Of a stretch of 64,000 nucleotides of DNA, positions 63,198 to 64,000 are shown in pieces. The stretch comes from Liolophura sinensis (Eukaryota > Mollusca > Polyplacophora > Chitonida > Chitonidae): NCBI RefSeq assembly GCF_032854445.1, contig NC_088305.1, forward strand, positions 12,943,717 through 13,007,716, written 5' to 3'. The position numbers were made by a program, and so were the translations under genes. The first letter of the stretch is position 1, and every line of letters begins with the position of its first letter. Below the pieces are notes generated by a model. The model was not told the origin of the DNA. It saw only the letters and a program-made list of their open reading frames with translations, and ran no database searches.

Positions 63198-63641
63198 AAC
63201 ATGTGTATTGTGTATTTAGAAAGTTTTTAATATTTTATGAAATATTTACATCCTACTTGTACAGTTATGAACAGCAAATATAAGATTTTCCACAATTTCA
63301 GTAGTGTGTTAAAATACATGAATGTTTGAAATTTAAAAGGCCTAGGCCTCAGTTGTGAGAAATTTCAGTAACATAGTTTTGTTATCATGCCAAAATAGGT
63401 TATCTCCATTCATTGGAGTTTGGTGTAGACATGTATTCGTATTTTTGCTTCTTGCATTTTGAATTTTTAGTGGTAGACTTATCACCTTATATTGTTGTTG
63501 TAAATTCTTAATGCTTCTCAGTACATAGCGCACATTTATTTGGTCTTAAAAATATGTTACAGCTTGTGGAGGAGTTCCTCACAGAGAACATTAAGGTAGA
63601 GGGAAGTGGTACTCAACTGCTGCAGTCTCAGCTATACATAG
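59754..63641 (+). CDS. First two coding exons of an unrecognised gene running off the window
   Basis: Exon 1 (59754-59858) encodes 35 residues starting MSANASVLEDLQSQLEV and ending TGDER, with donor CGG/GTAATA, phase 0. Exon 2 (63563-63641) follows GTTACAG, encodes LVEEFLTENIKVEGSG and LLQSQLYI, and ends in phase 1 at ATAG/GTGAGT. Both look coding: amphipathic, Leu/Glu-rich, with good splice sites. The N-terminus reads like the start of a helical-repeat protein, but I do not recognise the family. The 3.7-kb intron between them carries a long inverted repeat, a MITE and a SINE. An open frame continuing past 59858 (to 60120) is intronic read-through. Confidence 0.55.
60316..60955. mobile_element. 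Large inverted repeat, probable foldback element
   Basis: Arms 60316-60525 and 60741-60955 are imperfect inverted copies around a 215-base spacer. Landmarks: AGCTCCCACCAG, TTCAAACATGGCGATT and AAGCTTATGGATGAAGACAG (or complement) in both arms. It lies in an intron of the 59.8-kb gene. Confidence 0.8.
61504..61714. mobile_element. MITE family 2, intron of the 59.8-kb gene
   Basis: AAATTCTTCAATCCTTTTAA left end and TTGAAAAGGTTGAAGAAAAT right end. Confidence 0.75.
61945..62195 (+). mobile_element. SINE family A, second chimeric-head copy
   Basis: Same replaced 5' head as at 31.3 kb (CATTGCTTTGTATCATAAAA), then GCGGTCGCTGTGAGTTCAAG and a complete body and tail. Confidence 0.88.
63161..63198 (+). 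repeat. TA microsatellite
   Basis: Almost pure TA with single C interruptions, in the first intron of the 59.8-kb gene. Confidence 0.9.
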
Positions 63642-63888
63642 GTGAGTCAATTCTCGGAAAGTGTCTTGTAAATTGGCTTACTGTAAGCAACTGGGTTTGA
63701 ACTTATAACCACAAAACTACATCATATTCTATGCTGGGTTTGCTTTTGTTATAATATAATTGTACATCTAGTAGTTTCATGATCCCAGAGTATTTGACTT
63801 TGAACACAATTACTCATTGTAATTTTAATTTAATTAAATACTTAATTACACACATGAATATATGTATAGTAATTACACATATTTCAAT

Positions 63889-64000
63889 CCGTGGCTCAGT
63901 TGGTTAGCGCGCTAGCATAATGACCCAGGAGCCTCTCACAAATAAGGTGCGTGGGAAGGTCTGCCAGCAACATGCAGATGGTTGTGGGTTTCGCCGGGCT
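63889..64000 (+). mobile_element. SINE family A, cut by the window end
   Basis: CCGTGGCTCAGTTGGTTAGC head, then a body with a short internal deletion (CACAAATAAGGTGCGTGGGA). Confidence 0.88.

Overview
The window is eukaryotic genomic DNA from an invertebrate animal, most likely a marine lophotrochozoan such as a mollusc. It is AT-rich and intron-containing, and is densely seeded with tRNA-derived SINEs, foldback/MITE-like elements and minisatellites. The mollusc assignment rests on remembered resemblance of the SINE bodies and tails to molluscan repeats, so it is an inference. The host gene families are metazoan.

Layout. (1) 1.26-4.23 kb, plus strand: a heme oxygenase with four complete catalytic domains in tandem and one C-terminal membrane anchor, all in a single coding exon. 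(2) 16.07-24.38 kb, minus strand: a complete six-exon TMEM19 (DUF92) gene, every intron in phase 1, with an 18-bp minisatellite just past its stop. (3) 30.05-42.72 kb, plus strand: a ten-exon progranulin gene encoding nine nearly identical granulin domains. Exons 4-9 lie in a tandem segmental array whose introns carry SINE-derived subunits and a proline/threonine-coding microsatellite. (4) 46.92-47.90 kb (minus) and 53.77-55.13 kb (plus): an inverted pair of small two-exon paralogues of unrecognised function sharing an HVW-G-G-Y-PS-W motif and the same phase-1 intron. A ~60-70-bp array downstream of the minus copy appears to be built from its own last coding segment. (5) 59.75 kb to beyond the window end: the first two exons of an unrecognised gene.

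Mobile DNA: one broken Tc1-like DD34E transposon (55.4-56.7 kb), about thirty fragments or full copies of a main SINE family (five with clear target-site duplications), a second SINE family ending in CACT repeats, and at least three MITE/foldback families. The stretches from 4.3 to 16 kb, 24.4 to 30 kb and 48 to 53.7 kb hold little beyond repeats.

The genes do not form a pathway or an operon. The shared theme is local tandem amplification of coding sequence: four HO domains in one exon, nine granulins by exon duplication, and a minisatellite derived from a coding 3' end. I saw no rRNA, no functional tRNA and no CRISPR array.
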